Made by a program: the position numbers and the translations under genes. A stretch of DNA of 64,000 nt, taken from positions 1 to 64,000 of the forward strand of contig CAMVIB010000012.1 of NCBI GenBank assembly GCA_947167455.1, in the 5' to 3' direction. Shown here piece by piece: positions 7,976-17,580 of this stretch (position 1 is the first letter of the stretch; every line of letters begins with the position of its first letter). Source of the stretch: an uncultured Prevotellaceae bacterium. GTDB taxonomy: Bacteria; Bacteroidota; Bacteroidia; Bacteroidales; Bacteroidaceae. Below the pieces are notes generated by a model. It searched no databases, was not told the origin of the DNA, and saw only the letters and a program-made list of their open reading frames with translations.

Positions 7976-8746
7976 ATGATTAGTCCACTTGCCTATGTTG
8001 ACCCCGAGGCCCAGATTGGCCAGAACGTGAAGATCGGTCCCTTTTGCTACATCGACAAGAACGTCGTCATCGGCGACGACAATGAGCTGATGAACAGCGT
8101 CACCATACTCTCTGGCGCACGCATCGGTCGTGGCAACATTTTCTTCCCCGGTGCCGTCATCAGCGCCATCCCGCAGGATCTGAAGTTCCGTGGCGAAGAG
8201 ACGACCGTCGAGCTTGGCGACAACAACAAGATTCGCGAGAACGTAACCATCAACCGCGGCACCGCCGCCAAGGGCCGCACCGTTGTCGGCAACGGCAACC
8301 TCCTCATGGAAGGCGTTCACATCGCCCATGACGACATCGTCGGCAACGGCTGCATCATCGGCAACTGCACAAAGCTCGCCGGTGAGGTGACGGTTGACGA
8401 CTTCGCCATTCTCTCGGCCTGCGTGCTCGTACACCAGTTCTGCCGCGTAGGCTCATACACCATGGTGGGTGGCGGCACACGCTCCTCGCAGAGCATCATG
8501 CCATATACCATCTGTGCACGCGAGCCGGCCACCTACTGCGGCCTCAACATCGTGGGGTTGCGACGCCGTGGCTTCGACCGCGAGACCATCAACCATATCC
8601 ACGAGGCATACCGCATCATCTACCAGGCCGGGCTGTCGCTCTCCGATGCCGTTGATACTATCAACCGCGAGCTGCAGCTGACACCGGAGATACAGTACAT
8701 ACTCTCTTTCATAGAAGACACCAAGCAGCGCGGTTTCGTGCATTGA
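7976..8746 (+). CDS. lpxA: acyl-ACP-UDP-N-acetylglucosamine O-acyltransferase LpxA
   Basis: LpxA catalyses the first step of lipid A synthesis, moving a 3-hydroxyacyl chain from ACP to UDP-GlcNAc. The 256 residues have normal length. Residues about 1-185 are hexapeptide repeats forming the trimeric beta-helix, with catalytic H118 in HIAHDDIVGN. The C-terminal helical domain (about 190-256) begins at LNIVGLRRRGFDRETI. It follows lpxC in the standard Bacteroidales order, but the 245-bp gap before it is unusual because lpxC-fabZ and lpxA are normally close. Its expression therefore depends on readthrough past the repeat at 7788-7867 or on a local promoter I could not identify. Confidence 0.97.
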   Translation: MISPLAYVDPEAQIGQNVKIGPFCYIDKNVVIGDDNELMNSVTILSGARIGRGNIFFPGAVISAIPQDLKFRGEETTVELGDNNKIRENVTINRGTAAKGRTVVGNGNLLMEGVHIAHDDIVGNGCIIGNCTKLAGEVTVDDFAILSACVLVHQFCRVGSYTMVGGGTRSSQSIMPYTICAREPATYCGLNIVGLRRRGFDRETINHIHEAYRIIYQAGLSLSDAVDTINRELQLTPEIQYILSFIEDTKQRGFVH

Positions 8747-8776
8747 ACCCGCCTCTCCATCATTTCATCAGACCTT

Positions 8777-9412
8777 ATGCTCTACACCATAACAGCCGCC
8801 TCACCCGAAGTCGATGACTTCGTGCTCGAACTCCAGATAGAGTCCGACGCCACTTTCGAGAGCCTGCATCGTCTCATCCGCGAAAGCTGCGGCTGGGGTG
8901 CAGGCAACCCCGCCACCTTCTATCTCTGCGACCACCGTTGGCGCCGCGAGCGTGCCATCCCGGAGAGCGGTTACGAGGACGATGTCATGGCCGACGTGGA
9001 ACTCGGCGACCTCCTCGATGACGAGGGTCAGCGCATGCAGTACGTCTTCGACGCCCGTGCCCGCCGTGCACTCCTCCTCGAAGTGACACGCATAGCCTAC
9101 GGCAAACACATCGACGAGCCGCTGTGCCGACGACGGCACGGCACGGCACCCGACCTCGACGACACGGCGCCGACAGCCAATGGCGGCACCGCGTCGGCAG
9201 CCACAGCCTCTGCGCAGGCTCAACACGGTGACCCGTCGGCATCGCCGGTCGTCATGGGCTCAGAAGGCCCCTCACGAGCTGACCTCCTCGCACAGCTCAC
9301 CGCCGCCGCCCTCGCCATGGATGACGAGGACAATGACGACCCCATCACCGATGACGACGACTTCGACCCCGAGGAGCTCGACCCCGAAGGCTTCGACATA
9401 ACTGAACTCTGA
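8777..9412 (+). CDS. plasmid pRiA4b ORF-3-like family protein
   Basis: A 211-residue cytoplasmic protein. The N-terminal half resembles the pRiA4b ORF-3-like/IS1096 TnpR-like fold: a beta-rich start, FESLHRLIRESCGWG, then FYLCDHRWRRERAI and the characteristic VELGDLLDDEGQRMQYVFD. The C terminus from about residue 125 is low-complexity, Ala/Thr/Ser-rich and then strongly acidic (DDEDNDDPITDDDDFDPEELDPEG), probably disordered. No biochemical role is established. Its stop overlaps the miaA start by one base (TGATG), implying translational coupling. The gene commonly sits between lpxA and miaA in Bacteroidales. The family call is good; function is unknown. Confidence 0.8.
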   Translation: MLYTITAASPEVDDFVLELQIESDATFESLHRLIRESCGWGAGNPATFYLCDHRWRRERAIPESGYEDDVMADVELGDLLDDEGQRMQYVFDARARRALLLEVTRIAYGKHIDEPLCRRRHGTAPDLDDTAPTANGGTASAATASAQAQHGDPSASPVVMGSEGPSRADLLAQLTAAALAMDDEDNDDPITDDDDFDPEELDPEGFDITEL

Positions 9413-10335
9413 TGCATACGCTGCTCGTGCTACTCGGCCCTACGGGTGTCGGCAAGACGGAACTTGCCCTGCGCCTGGCACGCCGTTATGCCACGCCGGT
9501 CATCAATGCCGACAGCCGACAGATATATGCCGACCTCAGCATCGGCACGGCAGCGCCGACGCCAGCTCAGCTACAGCAGGTGCGCCACTACTTCGTGGGT
9601 ACCCTCGCCATCGGCGACTACTACAGTGCCGCCCGCTTCGAGGCCGATGTCCTCGGGCTTACAGAACGCCTCTTTGCCACCCGCGACACGCTACTCATGA
9701 GCGGAGGGTCGATGATGTACATCGATGCCGTATGCAAGGGTATTGACGACATACCCACCATCACCGACGAGACGCGCTCGATGCTGCGGCAGCGACTCGC
9801 CGACGAGGGCCTGGAACGCCTGAAAGCCGAGCTCCGCCTCCTCGACCCCGACTACTACGCCGGCGCCGACCTGCGCAACACACAACGCATAGTGCATGCC
9901 CTCGAGGTGTGCTACCAGACGGGGCTGCCCTTCAGCCATTTCCTCACCGGGCAGGCCAAGGCCCGGCCCTTCAGGATTCTCAAGATAGGTCTGAACCGCC
10001 CGCGTGAAGAGCTCTTCGAGCGCATCAACGCACGAGTGGATGCCATGATAGAAGCCGGCCTGCTCGACGAGGCCCGCTCCATGCTGCCACACCGACATGC
10101 CAATGCCCTCAACACCGTTGGCTACAAGGAAATGTTCGCTGTGCTCGACGGCACATGGACGCTCCCCTTCGCTGTCGAGCGCATGAAGAAGAACACCCGT
10201 GTCTATGCCAAGAAGCAACTCACATGGTTCCGGCGCGACGACACCATACAATGGTTCCATCCCGACAATGCCGATGCCATAGAGGCTTGGATAGACTGCC
10301 AGCTGCATAAAGACGCCCAACAACATAAACAATGA
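9412..10335 (+). CDS. miaA: tRNA dimethylallyltransferase MiaA
   Basis: MiaA transfers a dimethylallyl group to N6 of A37 in tRNAs that read UNN codons. The sequence has P-loop GPTGVGKT at 9-16, the family block NADSRQIYADLSIGTAAP, the GGSMMYIDAV catalytic region, R-T-Q in LRNTQRIVHALEV, and the C-terminal NTVGYKEMF and NTRVYAKKQLTWFRR blocks that contact the anticodon stem. The 307 residues have normal length. The start overlaps the preceding gene by one base, and the end overlaps the following PBP gene by four (ATGA), so the three are translated as a tight operon. Confidence 0.97.
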   Translation: MHTLLVLLGPTGVGKTELALRLARRYATPVINADSRQIYADLSIGTAAPTPAQLQQVRHYFVGTLAIGDYYSAARFEADVLGLTERLFATRDTLLMSGGSMMYIDAVCKGIDDIPTITDETRSMLRQRLADEGLERLKAELRLLDPDYYAGADLRNTQRIVHALEVCYQTGLPFSHFLTGQAKARPFRILKIGLNRPREELFERINARVDAMIEAGLLDEARSMLPHRHANALNTVGYKEMFAVLDGTWTLPFAVERMKKNTRVYAKKQLTWFRRDDTIQWFHPDNADAIEAWIDCQLHKDAQQHKQ

Positions 10336-12800
10336 AGCTCAAGCATACCCTCAAAGTCATTGCCCGGCCCCTCGCCTGGGCATACCGCCGCGGACCGTGG
10401 TGGAGAAAGCTCATCGTGTGGACGGTGACGCTCATCGTGGCTTTCATGCTGCTACTGCTAGCCGTTGACAATAACTTCCTATACCTCTTCGGCAAGTCGC
10501 CGTCCTACGAACGCATCACGCACCCCGTCAACAGCGAGGCATCTGAGATCTACAGCGCCGACAGTGTGCTCATAGGCCGTTTCTTCAGCGAGAACCGCAC
10601 GCCGGTGAAGTTCGAGGACATCAGCCCTATCGTGGTGAGAACGCTCATCGCCACTGAGGACGAACGCTTCTACCGCCATCGCGGCATAGACTTCGCAGGC
10701 CTCTTCTCTGCCGCGAAGGACATCTTCAGAGGACACGCACGCGGTGCCAGCACCATCACCCAGCAGCTGGCCAAGAACATGTTCCGTGTGCGCACGCAGT
10801 ATAGCACGGGCCTGCTCGGCAACATCCCCGGCGTGAAGCTCATCGTCATGAAGCTCAAGGAGTGGATTGTTGCCACGAAGCTCGAGCACGCCTTCACCAA
10901 GGACGAGATTCTCACCATGTACTTCAACACCGTGGATTTCGGGTCCAACAGCTTCGGCATCAAGACAGCGGCACGCACATATTTCGCCACTACACCCGAC
11001 CGCCTCACCTACGAGCAGGCGGCGACGCTCATCGGCCTCCTCAAGGCCACCAGTGCCTACAATCCGCGCCTGAACCCCGAGAACTCAAAGCACAGACGCA
11101 ACGTCGTGCTGCAGAACCTCTTCGACCACGGCGGCATAATCATCAACGGCAACGCCGCCACGCAGGCACAGCTCGACAGCCTCCAGAGCCTGCCCATAGA
11201 GTGTGTGGAGAGGGTGGAGGAGAGCAGCTACGACGGCCTCGCGCCATACTTCCGCACGAGACTCAACGAATACATCGACCAGCTCTGCGACCTCGGACGC
11301 ATCCACGGCATGAGCAACGACCGCCTCGACCTCTATGCCGACGGCCTTAAGATTTACACCACCATCGACACGCGCATACAGCGCTACGCCGAGCAGGCCG
11401 TGATGCAGCAGATGCGCATCCTCCAGGAGCGCTTTGACGAGCACTGGGCCGGTCAGAACCCATGGCAGGACGAGAACCATCATGAGATCCCCAACTTCGT
11501 GGAGGACATAGCGCAGCGCACAGAGCGCTACCGCGACCTCGCAAGCCGTTTCCCCGACAGCCCTGACAGCATAGACTACTACATGAACTTGCCGCGACCC
11601 ACGCGCCTCTTCAGCTACGACGGCCCCGTAGTGCTCAATATTTCCACCATGGACAGCATACGCTACATGGTGAAGTTCCTCCACAGCGGCTTCGTGGCTA
11701 TAGAACCCCACACGCGACGTCTGCGGGCGTGGGTGGGCGACATAGACTTCGACTTCTGGAAGTACGACAAGGTGACGGCCATGCGTCAGGCCGGCTCCAC
11801 ATTCAAGCTCTTCGTATATACCGAGGCCATGAACCAGGGCCTCACGCCATGCTCGCAGCGTGTCGATCAGTGGACGGCCTACGCCGACACCACCAAGGCC
11901 GGGGAACCCAAGCAGTGGGTGCCGCGCAATGCCAACGGACATTTCACGGGAGCTTCCATGCCCCTCAAGACAGCCTTCGCACAGAGCGTGAACAGCATCG
12001 CCGTGAAACTCGGTAACGAGATGGGCATTCACAACGTGGCGCAGACGGCCTACCGCATGGGCATCACATCGCCCCTCGAAGAGGTGCCTGCCCTGAGTCT
12101 CGGAGCCAGCGATGTCTCGCTCATAGACCTCGTCAACAGCTACTGCACGGTGATGGCCGACGGGCGCTACAACATGCCCATCCTGGTGGAACGCATCGTT
12201 GACCGCGAGGGCCATACCATCTACGAGGCCGAGCTCGACGAGAGCCAGGCCATCAGCTACCGCTCGGCCTACCTCATGCAGATGATGCTGCGTGCCAGCA
12301 TGAACATCCCCGGCGGCACCACGGGAGCTCTCTGGCAGTACGTCAACCCCGTGGCCCACTGGGCTGAGTTCGGCGGCAAGACAGGCACGTCCAACAACTA
12401 TTCCGACGCATGGTTCGTGGGTGTGACACCCAACCTCGTGGCAGGGGCATGGGTCGGTGGCGAGTACCGCAGCATACACTTCCGAACATCGGCACTCGGA
12501 CAGGGCAGCCGTACGGCACTGCCCATCTTCGGGCGCTTCATGGCGAGCCTCATCGCCGACGAGCGTTTCAGCTGTTACCGCGCGCGCTTCCAGCCGCCGA
12601 AAGAGAAGATTGATGCCAAGGCATGGGAGTGTGCCGCCACCTATGAGCAGCCCGACAATATGTTCCCCACCATTCAGCTGGAACCCATCGAGGGCATCAG
12701 CATAGAGCCATCCACGCCGCCTGCCATCGAGAAGCCCGACATCAAGGAACCTTCTAACCTGCCGCCACCCATCGACACCGAGCTCACACCGGTGGAGTAG
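10332..12800 (+). CDS. class A penicillin-binding protein (PBP1A-type)
   Basis: A bifunctional peptidoglycan synthase of 822 residues. One N-terminal membrane segment (about 27-45) anchors it in the inner membrane. The GT51 glycosyltransferase domain has catalytic E109 in ATEDERFYRHRGID and GASTITQQLAKN at 138-149. The transpeptidase domain has the active-site serine in STFK (S489, K492), SVN at 552-554 and KTGT at 683-686. The C-terminal tail is Pro-rich (about 785-822), probably disordered. It overlaps miaA by 4 bp and is followed by the helicase after 22 bp. All catalytic motifs are intact. Confidence 0.95.
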   Translation: MKLKHTLKVIARPLAWAYRRGPWWRKLIVWTVTLIVAFMLLLLAVDNNFLYLFGKSPSYERITHPVNSEASEIYSADSVLIGRFFSENRTPVKFEDISPIVVRTLIATEDERFYRHRGIDFAGLFSAAKDIFRGHARGASTITQQLAKNMFRVRTQYSTGLLGNIPGVKLIVMKLKEWIVATKLEHAFTKDEILTMYFNTVDFGSNSFGIKTAARTYFATTPDRLTYEQAATLIGLLKATSAYNPRLNPENSKHRRNVVLQNLFDHGGIIINGNAATQAQLDSLQSLPIECVERVEESSYDGLAPYFRTRLNEYIDQLCDLGRIHGMSNDRLDLYADGLKIYTTIDTRIQRYAEQAVMQQMRILQERFDEHWAGQNPWQDENHHEIPNFVEDIAQRTERYRDLASRFPDSPDSIDYYMNLPRPTRLFSYDGPVVLNISTMDSIRYMVKFLHSGFVAIEPHTRRLRAWVGDIDFDFWKYDKVTAMRQAGSTFKLFVYTEAMNQGLTPCSQRVDQWTAYADTTKAGEPKQWVPRNANGHFTGASMPLKTAFAQSVNSIAVKLGNEMGIHNVAQTAYRMGITSPLEEVPALSLGASDVSLIDLVNSYCTVMADGRYNMPILVERIVDREGHTIYEAELDESQAISYRSAYLMQMMLRASMNIPGGTTGALWQYVNPVAHWAEFGGKTGTSNNYSDAWFVGVTPNLVAGAWVGGEYRSIHFRTSALGQGSRTALPIFGRFMASLIADERFSCYRARFQPPKEKIDAKAWECAATYEQPDNMFPTIQLEPIEGISIEPSTPPAIEKPDIKEPSNLPPPIDTELTPVE

Positions 12801-12822
12801 GGGATGGGACATCGTCAAGCCT

Positions 12823-14664
12823 GTGGCACAGATAGATACCTCTGCTCCCGAATTTCAGGCGGCTCTGAACATGATACGCTTCACCCACCAGTCTGTCTTC
12901 CTCACCGGCAAGGCAGGCACGGGCAAGAGCACCTTCCTGCGTTACGTGCGCCACAACACCAAGAAGAAATGTGTCGTGCTGGCACCCACAGGCATCGCTG
13001 CCATCAATGCCGAAGGTTCTACGCTGCATAGCTTCTTCAAGCTGCCGTTCCACCCCCTCACCCCCGACGATGCACGTTATCAGGGTCGGCGCATCCGCGA
13101 CTTCCTGCGCTACAACAAGGAGCAAATCAAGCTCTTGCAGAGCCTGGAACTCATCATCATCGATGAGATCTCGATGGTGAGGGCAGACATCATTGATTTC
13201 ATCGACCGCATACTGCGCACCTTTGGCGGCAACAGCCGTGAGCCTTTCGGCGGCAAGCAGATGCTCTTCATAGGCGACATCTTCCAGCTTGAGCCGGTGG
13301 TGAAGGCCGACGAACGTGACATCCTGCAGCGTTTCTACCCATCACCCTTCTTCTTCGCCGCACAGGTGTTCAGACGCATGGAACCTGTGTGTATAGAGCT
13401 GACGCGAGTCTTCCGCCAGAAGGACGCCACTTTTATCGGTGTGCTCGACCGCATACGCACCAACACAGTAACTCCCGCCGACCTTGCTCTCGTCAACAGC
13501 CGCGTGGGCAATACGCCATCTGATATCCCCTCAGACACCCCCACTCACCTCGGCATCACCCTCTGCACGCGCCGCGATGACGTCGATTTCCTCAACACCT
13601 CGCGTCTTGAAGCCCTAAAGGGGCAGAGCATACACCTCCATGGAACCATAAAGGGCGATTTCCCGCAGACCATGCTGCCCACGCTCATCGACCTTGAGGT
13701 GAAGCTCGGCGCACAGATTATCTTCGTGAAGAACGACCAGGAGAAGCAGTGGGTCAACGGCACCCTCGGCATCGTCACCGGCGTGAGCGACTCGCCGTAT
13801 GGCCTATACGTCCGCACTGACGGCGGTCGCGACGTGCTTGTGGAGCCTGCGCAGTGGTCGAACATACGCTACACCTACAATGAGCAGGAGCACAAGATCG
13901 AGGAGGAGGAACTCGGTACGTTCACGCAGTTCCCGCTACGCCTGGCGTGGGCCATCACCATCCATAAGAGCCAGGGGCTGACCTTCGAGCGTGCCACTAT
14001 AGACTTCGGCAGCGGCACTTTTGCCGGAGGGCAGGCTTACGTGGCACTGAGCCGTTGCACTACCCTCGAAGGCATGACCTTGAAGCGGCCGCTCGCGCAG
14101 AACGATGTCTTCGTGAGACCCGAGGTGGTGCGCTTCGCATCGCTCTTCAACGACCGTCAGGCCATCGACCGTGCCATGCAGGCGGCGCGTGCCGACGTCG
14201 AGTACCAGGCCACGATGCGTGCCTTCGACGAGGAGCGGTGGGACGACTTCATCACCCATTTCTTCACGGCCATTCATGCCCGCTACGACATCGAGACACC
14301 GTCGGCCAAGCGTCTCATACGCCGTAAGCTTTCATCGATAACACGCTTGCAGCAGGAAAAGGTGGAGCTGCAAATGCAGATTGCCGACCTCGAGCAGCAG
14401 CTCGCCAAGCGTTCGCGCACGCTCCGTCAGTTTGCACGCGAGTATTACCTCATGGGCAACGAGTCGCTGCAGGACTTCAACAGCAACAGTGCCGCTCTGC
14501 GCAACTACGAGAAGGCCGTGGCGCTGTGGCCCGACTTTGAGGCGGCACACAAACGTCTCGGCGACTGTCTCGACCGCGAGGGGCGTCATGACGAGGCGCA
14601 GCATCACTGGGAGCTCGCCGCCAAGCTGCAACGGCGTGCCGAACGCAAGCGTAAGCGCAAGTAG
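12823..14664 (+). CDS. PIF1-like ATP-dependent DNA helicase with C-terminal TPR-like region
   Basis: A 613-residue superfamily 1 helicase. It carries P-loop GKAGTGKST (29-37), motif Ia VLAPTGIAAINA, DEISMVRADIIDFID (Walker B), GDIFQLEPV (motif III), LTRVFRQKD, and near the C terminus AITIHKSQGLTFERATIDFG and YVALSRCTTLEGMTL of the UvrD_C_2 fold. A coiled-coil-like segment and one or two TPR-like helices (SAALRNYEKAVALWPDFEAAHKRLGDCLDREG) precede a basic tail RRAERKRKRK. It begins with GTG at 12823, the codon before the family N terminus AQIDTSAPEF. It is last in the lpxD-to-helicase gene run. The cellular substrate is unknown; a role in replication-fork or G4 processing is only family-based inference. 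Confidence 0.88.
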   Translation: MAQIDTSAPEFQAALNMIRFTHQSVFLTGKAGTGKSTFLRYVRHNTKKKCVVLAPTGIAAINAEGSTLHSFFKLPFHPLTPDDARYQGRRIRDFLRYNKEQIKLLQSLELIIIDEISMVRADIIDFIDRILRTFGGNSREPFGGKQMLFIGDIFQLEPVVKADERDILQRFYPSPFFFAAQVFRRMEPVCIELTRVFRQKDATFIGVLDRIRTNTVTPADLALVNSRVGNTPSDIPSDTPTHLGITLCTRRDDVDFLNTSRLEALKGQSIHLHGTIKGDFPQTMLPTLIDLEVKLGAQIIFVKNDQEKQWVNGTLGIVTGVSDSPYGLYVRTDGGRDVLVEPAQWSNIRYTYNEQEHKIEEEELGTFTQFPLRLAWAITIHKSQGLTFERATIDFGSGTFAGGQAYVALSRCTTLEGMTLKRPLAQNDVFVRPEVVRFASLFNDRQAIDRAMQAARADVEYQATMRAFDEERWDDFITHFFTAIHARYDIETPSAKRLIRRKLSSITRLQQEKVELQMQIADLEQQLAKRSRTLRQFAREYYLMGNESLQDFNSNSAALRNYEKAVALWPDFEAAHKRLGDCLDREGRHDEAQHHWELAAKLQRRAERKRKRK

Positions 14665-14742
14665 TATCTACGTTTTTGTCGCATCTTTTTCGGGTGGCGT
14701 CTCATCCTTGACAGTGCGCTTGCGTATGTCGGAATAAGATGC

Positions 14743-14750
14743 TACCTTTG
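14743..14750 (+). promoter_or_regulatory. -7 promoter box of the GH98 gene
   Basis: TACCTTTG matches TAnnTTTG. It is 37 bp before the ATG at 14787 and overlaps an in-frame upstream ATG at 14739, which argues that 14739 is not the start. Confidence 0.6.
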
Positions 14751-14786
14751 CACGGCAAAAAACATAAACCAGCATCTCTTTGCGTT

Positions 14787-17477
14787 ATGAAGAAACACAT
14801 CCTGTCAGTAATCCTCTTAGCACTCGCTGTGCTCACGGCACATGCCGAGCAGCCGCTACGCCGTCCCATCGACGCGCGCCATCCTCTGTGGCTCATACAT
14901 ATCGATGTATGGAACGCCGCCGATCCGCAGAAAATCATCAACCTCATCCCCGAGGACATAAAGCCTTACGTATGCATGAACCTGTCGCTGTCATGCCAGT
15001 ACGACAAGGACAAGAACCTCTACAAGATGCCGCAGCAGGCCGTGAGAACCTACAAGTCATGGGCCACGGTGTGTCAGGCCAACGGGTTGTGGTTCACATG
15101 CCAGCCGGCCAGCGGCGGCCACACCCACATCCAGGACTCTGACATCGAGACCTTCGAGTACTTCTTCCGTCGCTTCCCAAACTTCCTTGGCTGGAACTAT
15201 GCCGAGCAGTTCTGGGGCTTCGACGAGCAGGCCTCCGACAAGAGCTCCAGCACGCAGACCTCGCGCTGGGCACTCTTCGCCAAGCTCGTGGAGATGAGCC
15301 ATGAGTATGGCGGGATGCTCACCATTTCCTTTTGCGGCAACATCTGGAGCCATGGGCTAAACCCCATCGGCGAGATGAAGCGCAATGCCAATTTCCTCAA
15401 GGCATGCCGTAAGTACCCCGAGAACATCCTGTGGCTGTATAAGTACACCACGTCATCGTGCTTCTACAACAACGAGAGCGTCACCTTCGGACCCTTCGTG
15501 GCAGGACTTGCCACCAACTACGGCGTGCGCTATGACAACTGCGGATGGAACGGCGCCACGAGTTCGCTGCTCGGCGACGATGCCAAGAAGGAGAAGCAGA
15601 TAGGCAAATACCCCAGCGCAGCAGGCATTGCAACCGTCATGGAGCAGACTGCCGTCAATGGCGGTGCCGTATGGGACGGGCCGGAGCTGATATGGACAGA
15701 GGACTTCAAGGAGACCGACCGCACTAATGTAGATGGCTATTCGCGTCGCAATTGGACAACCTTTGAGGGCTTCCGTGCGGTGTGGGTGGACATGTTCCGG
15801 AAGATTCTCGACGGCACGATATATATTCCTACACGTGAGGAGGTGGTAGGCAAGACGCAGATTGCCATCATTGCCGACGTCACCTCCGGCAACGACGAGC
15901 AGAAATATGCCGCATGGGGCAGCCTCTACGACGGCCTCTACAAGCAGGACGACCCCTTCAACCGTGGCAACGGGCAATGGATGGACAACTACTGTTACTT
16001 CAAATCCACCGGGCGCTACGGCACGATACCTGTCTGCCCCGAGATGAACGATGAGCTCGCGAAGGCCATACCCTTGCGTGTGCGCAAGAGCAGCTACGCC
16101 TCGCGATGGTCAACCCTGCAGAAGAAAGTCAACGACTTCGACAGCCGTTATCCTGAGGTGTCGAAGGGCGACCTATATGTCAACCGCCACCGCAACCAGC
16201 TCGTGACATACACACCATACACTTACCTCAATGCCCGCAGGCAGGCATCGGCAATCGTGCCACTGTGCTACAACACCTGCGACAGCATCGGCATCACGCT
16301 CGGCATGCTCGGCAGCGCCCTCGTGCGCGAATATGCCGACCACATAGACTTATATCTCAACAACTTCCGCACAGATACCACCACGCTCGTGGCAGAGACA
16401 TTCGCCATCCACGGCGCCACGGCAGAACCCACATACACCATCACTAAGCGCACACTCGCCAGAGCCAACGCCACAACGGCGTGGGACGAACAGACGCACA
16501 CCTTCACGCTGACGGTGAGGCACCTCGGAGGTATCGACGTGCGTATCGACTGCAGCGGAGCTGCAACAGACCGCAACACCGACCCCCTGCCTTCTGAGCC
16601 CCTCGCACAGGACCTCCCTGTGCAGCCCGCTCCATATCATGGAGAAATACAGATTGAGGCCGAGGATATGGACTCAAAGAGTGTCAAGTCGCTCACCACA
16701 AGTCCCTTCTACTCACATCCCGACATGCGCGGACATGCCGGAAACGGCTTCGTGGAGATGGGCACGAACGCCGCAGCAGCCCTGCGTCATAAGCTCGACA
16801 TTAGTGAGGCCGGCGACTACCGCATCAGCGTGCGTTACACCAGTCCCACAAAGGCCGGACGGCTGCGTGCCGCCATCAACGGCAAGAGCAGCACTCTGAC
16901 CATCGAGAAGACAGCAAACAATGAGTGGCGGAAGGTAACCTTCGACGCTACTCTAAAGGCTGGCAGCAACGTCCTCATTATTACGAATTATGCCGGCACG
17001 CCGCTTTTCATAGACCAAGTCATATACACGCCTGTTGATGTCGAACCCGAGATGTTCGACATCGCCGTGCGCAAGGTAAGCTACGGCTCCGTCACGCCCG
17101 ATGTAACCGAGGCGGCAGAGGGGCAGGTCGTGACGCTCACCATCGAGGCCAACAGCGGCTATGGCCTTAAGACCCTGAAGGTCGTCAACGGCGTGAACTT
17201 CACGCTCGCCACGACCATTAGTCTTGAGACGCTGGCCGACGGCAATTCGCGTCTTACGTTCACGATGCCCGACGACCGTGTCACCTTGCAGCCCGTCTTC
17301 GCCAAAGGTGTCAACGTCGTAGATGGCATTGAGCTTGTGGAGGCCGATGGTGAGGCTGTCACCGTGCGCCCGCGTGAGGCAGCGGCTCAGGCTTTTGACC
17401 TCTCGGGACGCCCCGTCTCAACAGCACATCACGGCATACAGATACGCAATGGCCGAAAGACTGTGATACGCAGATAG
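14787..17477 (+). CDS. GH98 family endo-glycosidase with CBM-like and C-terminal sorting-like domains
   Basis: A secreted 896-residue protein. Signal peptide MKKHILSVILLALAVLTAHA (about 1-20). Residues about 30-360 match the GH98 catalytic barrel (HPLWLIHIDVWNAADPQKI, the CQPASGGHTH block, FLGWNYAEQFWG), followed by the GH98 C-terminal domain to about 600. Characterised GH98 enzymes are blood-group endo-beta-galactosidases or, in gut Bacteroides, endo-xylanases of complex xylan. A CBM35/CBM6-like beta-sandwich spans about 615-735 (EIQIEAEDMDSK to FIDQVIYTP). A further beta-domain follows, and a tail AFDLSGRPVS...RNGRKTVIRR like type IX secretion C-terminal domains. The ATG at 14787 is chosen for the signal peptide and promoter position. 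A xylanase is inferred from the nearby PUL. Confidence 0.82.
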   Translation: MKKHILSVILLALAVLTAHAEQPLRRPIDARHPLWLIHIDVWNAADPQKIINLIPEDIKPYVCMNLSLSCQYDKDKNLYKMPQQAVRTYKSWATVCQANGLWFTCQPASGGHTHIQDSDIETFEYFFRRFPNFLGWNYAEQFWGFDEQASDKSSSTQTSRWALFAKLVEMSHEYGGMLTISFCGNIWSHGLNPIGEMKRNANFLKACRKYPENILWLYKYTTSSCFYNNESVTFGPFVAGLATNYGVRYDNCGWNGATSSLLGDDAKKEKQIGKYPSAAGIATVMEQTAVNGGAVWDGPELIWTEDFKETDRTNVDGYSRRNWTTFEGFRAVWVDMFRKILDGTIYIPTREEVVGKTQIAIIADVTSGNDEQKYAAWGSLYDGLYKQDDPFNRGNGQWMDNYCYFKSTGRYGTIPVCPEMNDELAKAIPLRVRKSSYASRWSTLQKKVNDFDSRYPEVSKGDLYVNRHRNQLVTYTPYTYLNARRQASAIVPLCYNTCDSIGITLGMLGSALVREYADHIDLYLNNFRTDTTTLVAETFAIHGATAEPTYTITKRTLARANATTAWDEQTHTFTLTVRHLGGIDVRIDCSGAATDRNTDPLPSEPLAQDLPVQPAPYHGEIQIEAEDMDSKSVKSLTTSPFYSHPDMRGHAGNGFVEMGTNAAAALRHKLDISEAGDYRISVRYTSPTKAGRLRAAINGKSSTLTIEKTANNEWRKVTFDATLKAGSNVLIITNYAGTPLFIDQVIYTPVDVEPEMFDIAVRKVSYGSVTPDVTEAAEGQVVTLTIEANSGYGLKTLKVVNGVNFTLATTISLETLADGNSRLTFTMPDDRVTLQPVFAKGVNVVDGIELVEADGEAVTVRPREAAAQAFDLSGRPVSTAHHGIQIRNGRKTVIRR

Positions 17478-17580
17478 GCTCTCCATGATATCATTGTGAT
17501 GTTCAATTTACACTGGTATGATGGCGTATTCTGCTAATTGGGTTAGTCATTGCCGCTTCAGGCTTGCCCCCGAGGTGCCT

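Noticed and set aside
11085..12818. Open frame of 577 codons opposite the PBP gene
   Set aside because: GC-rich third positions open the antisense frame; composition is rich in His/Val/Gly/Leu without any domain, while the sense frame has all PBP motifs.
14739..14786. Upstream ATG of the GH98 frame at 14739
   Set aside because: It would put the -7 box inside the coding sequence and bury the signal peptide; ATG at 14787 fits both.
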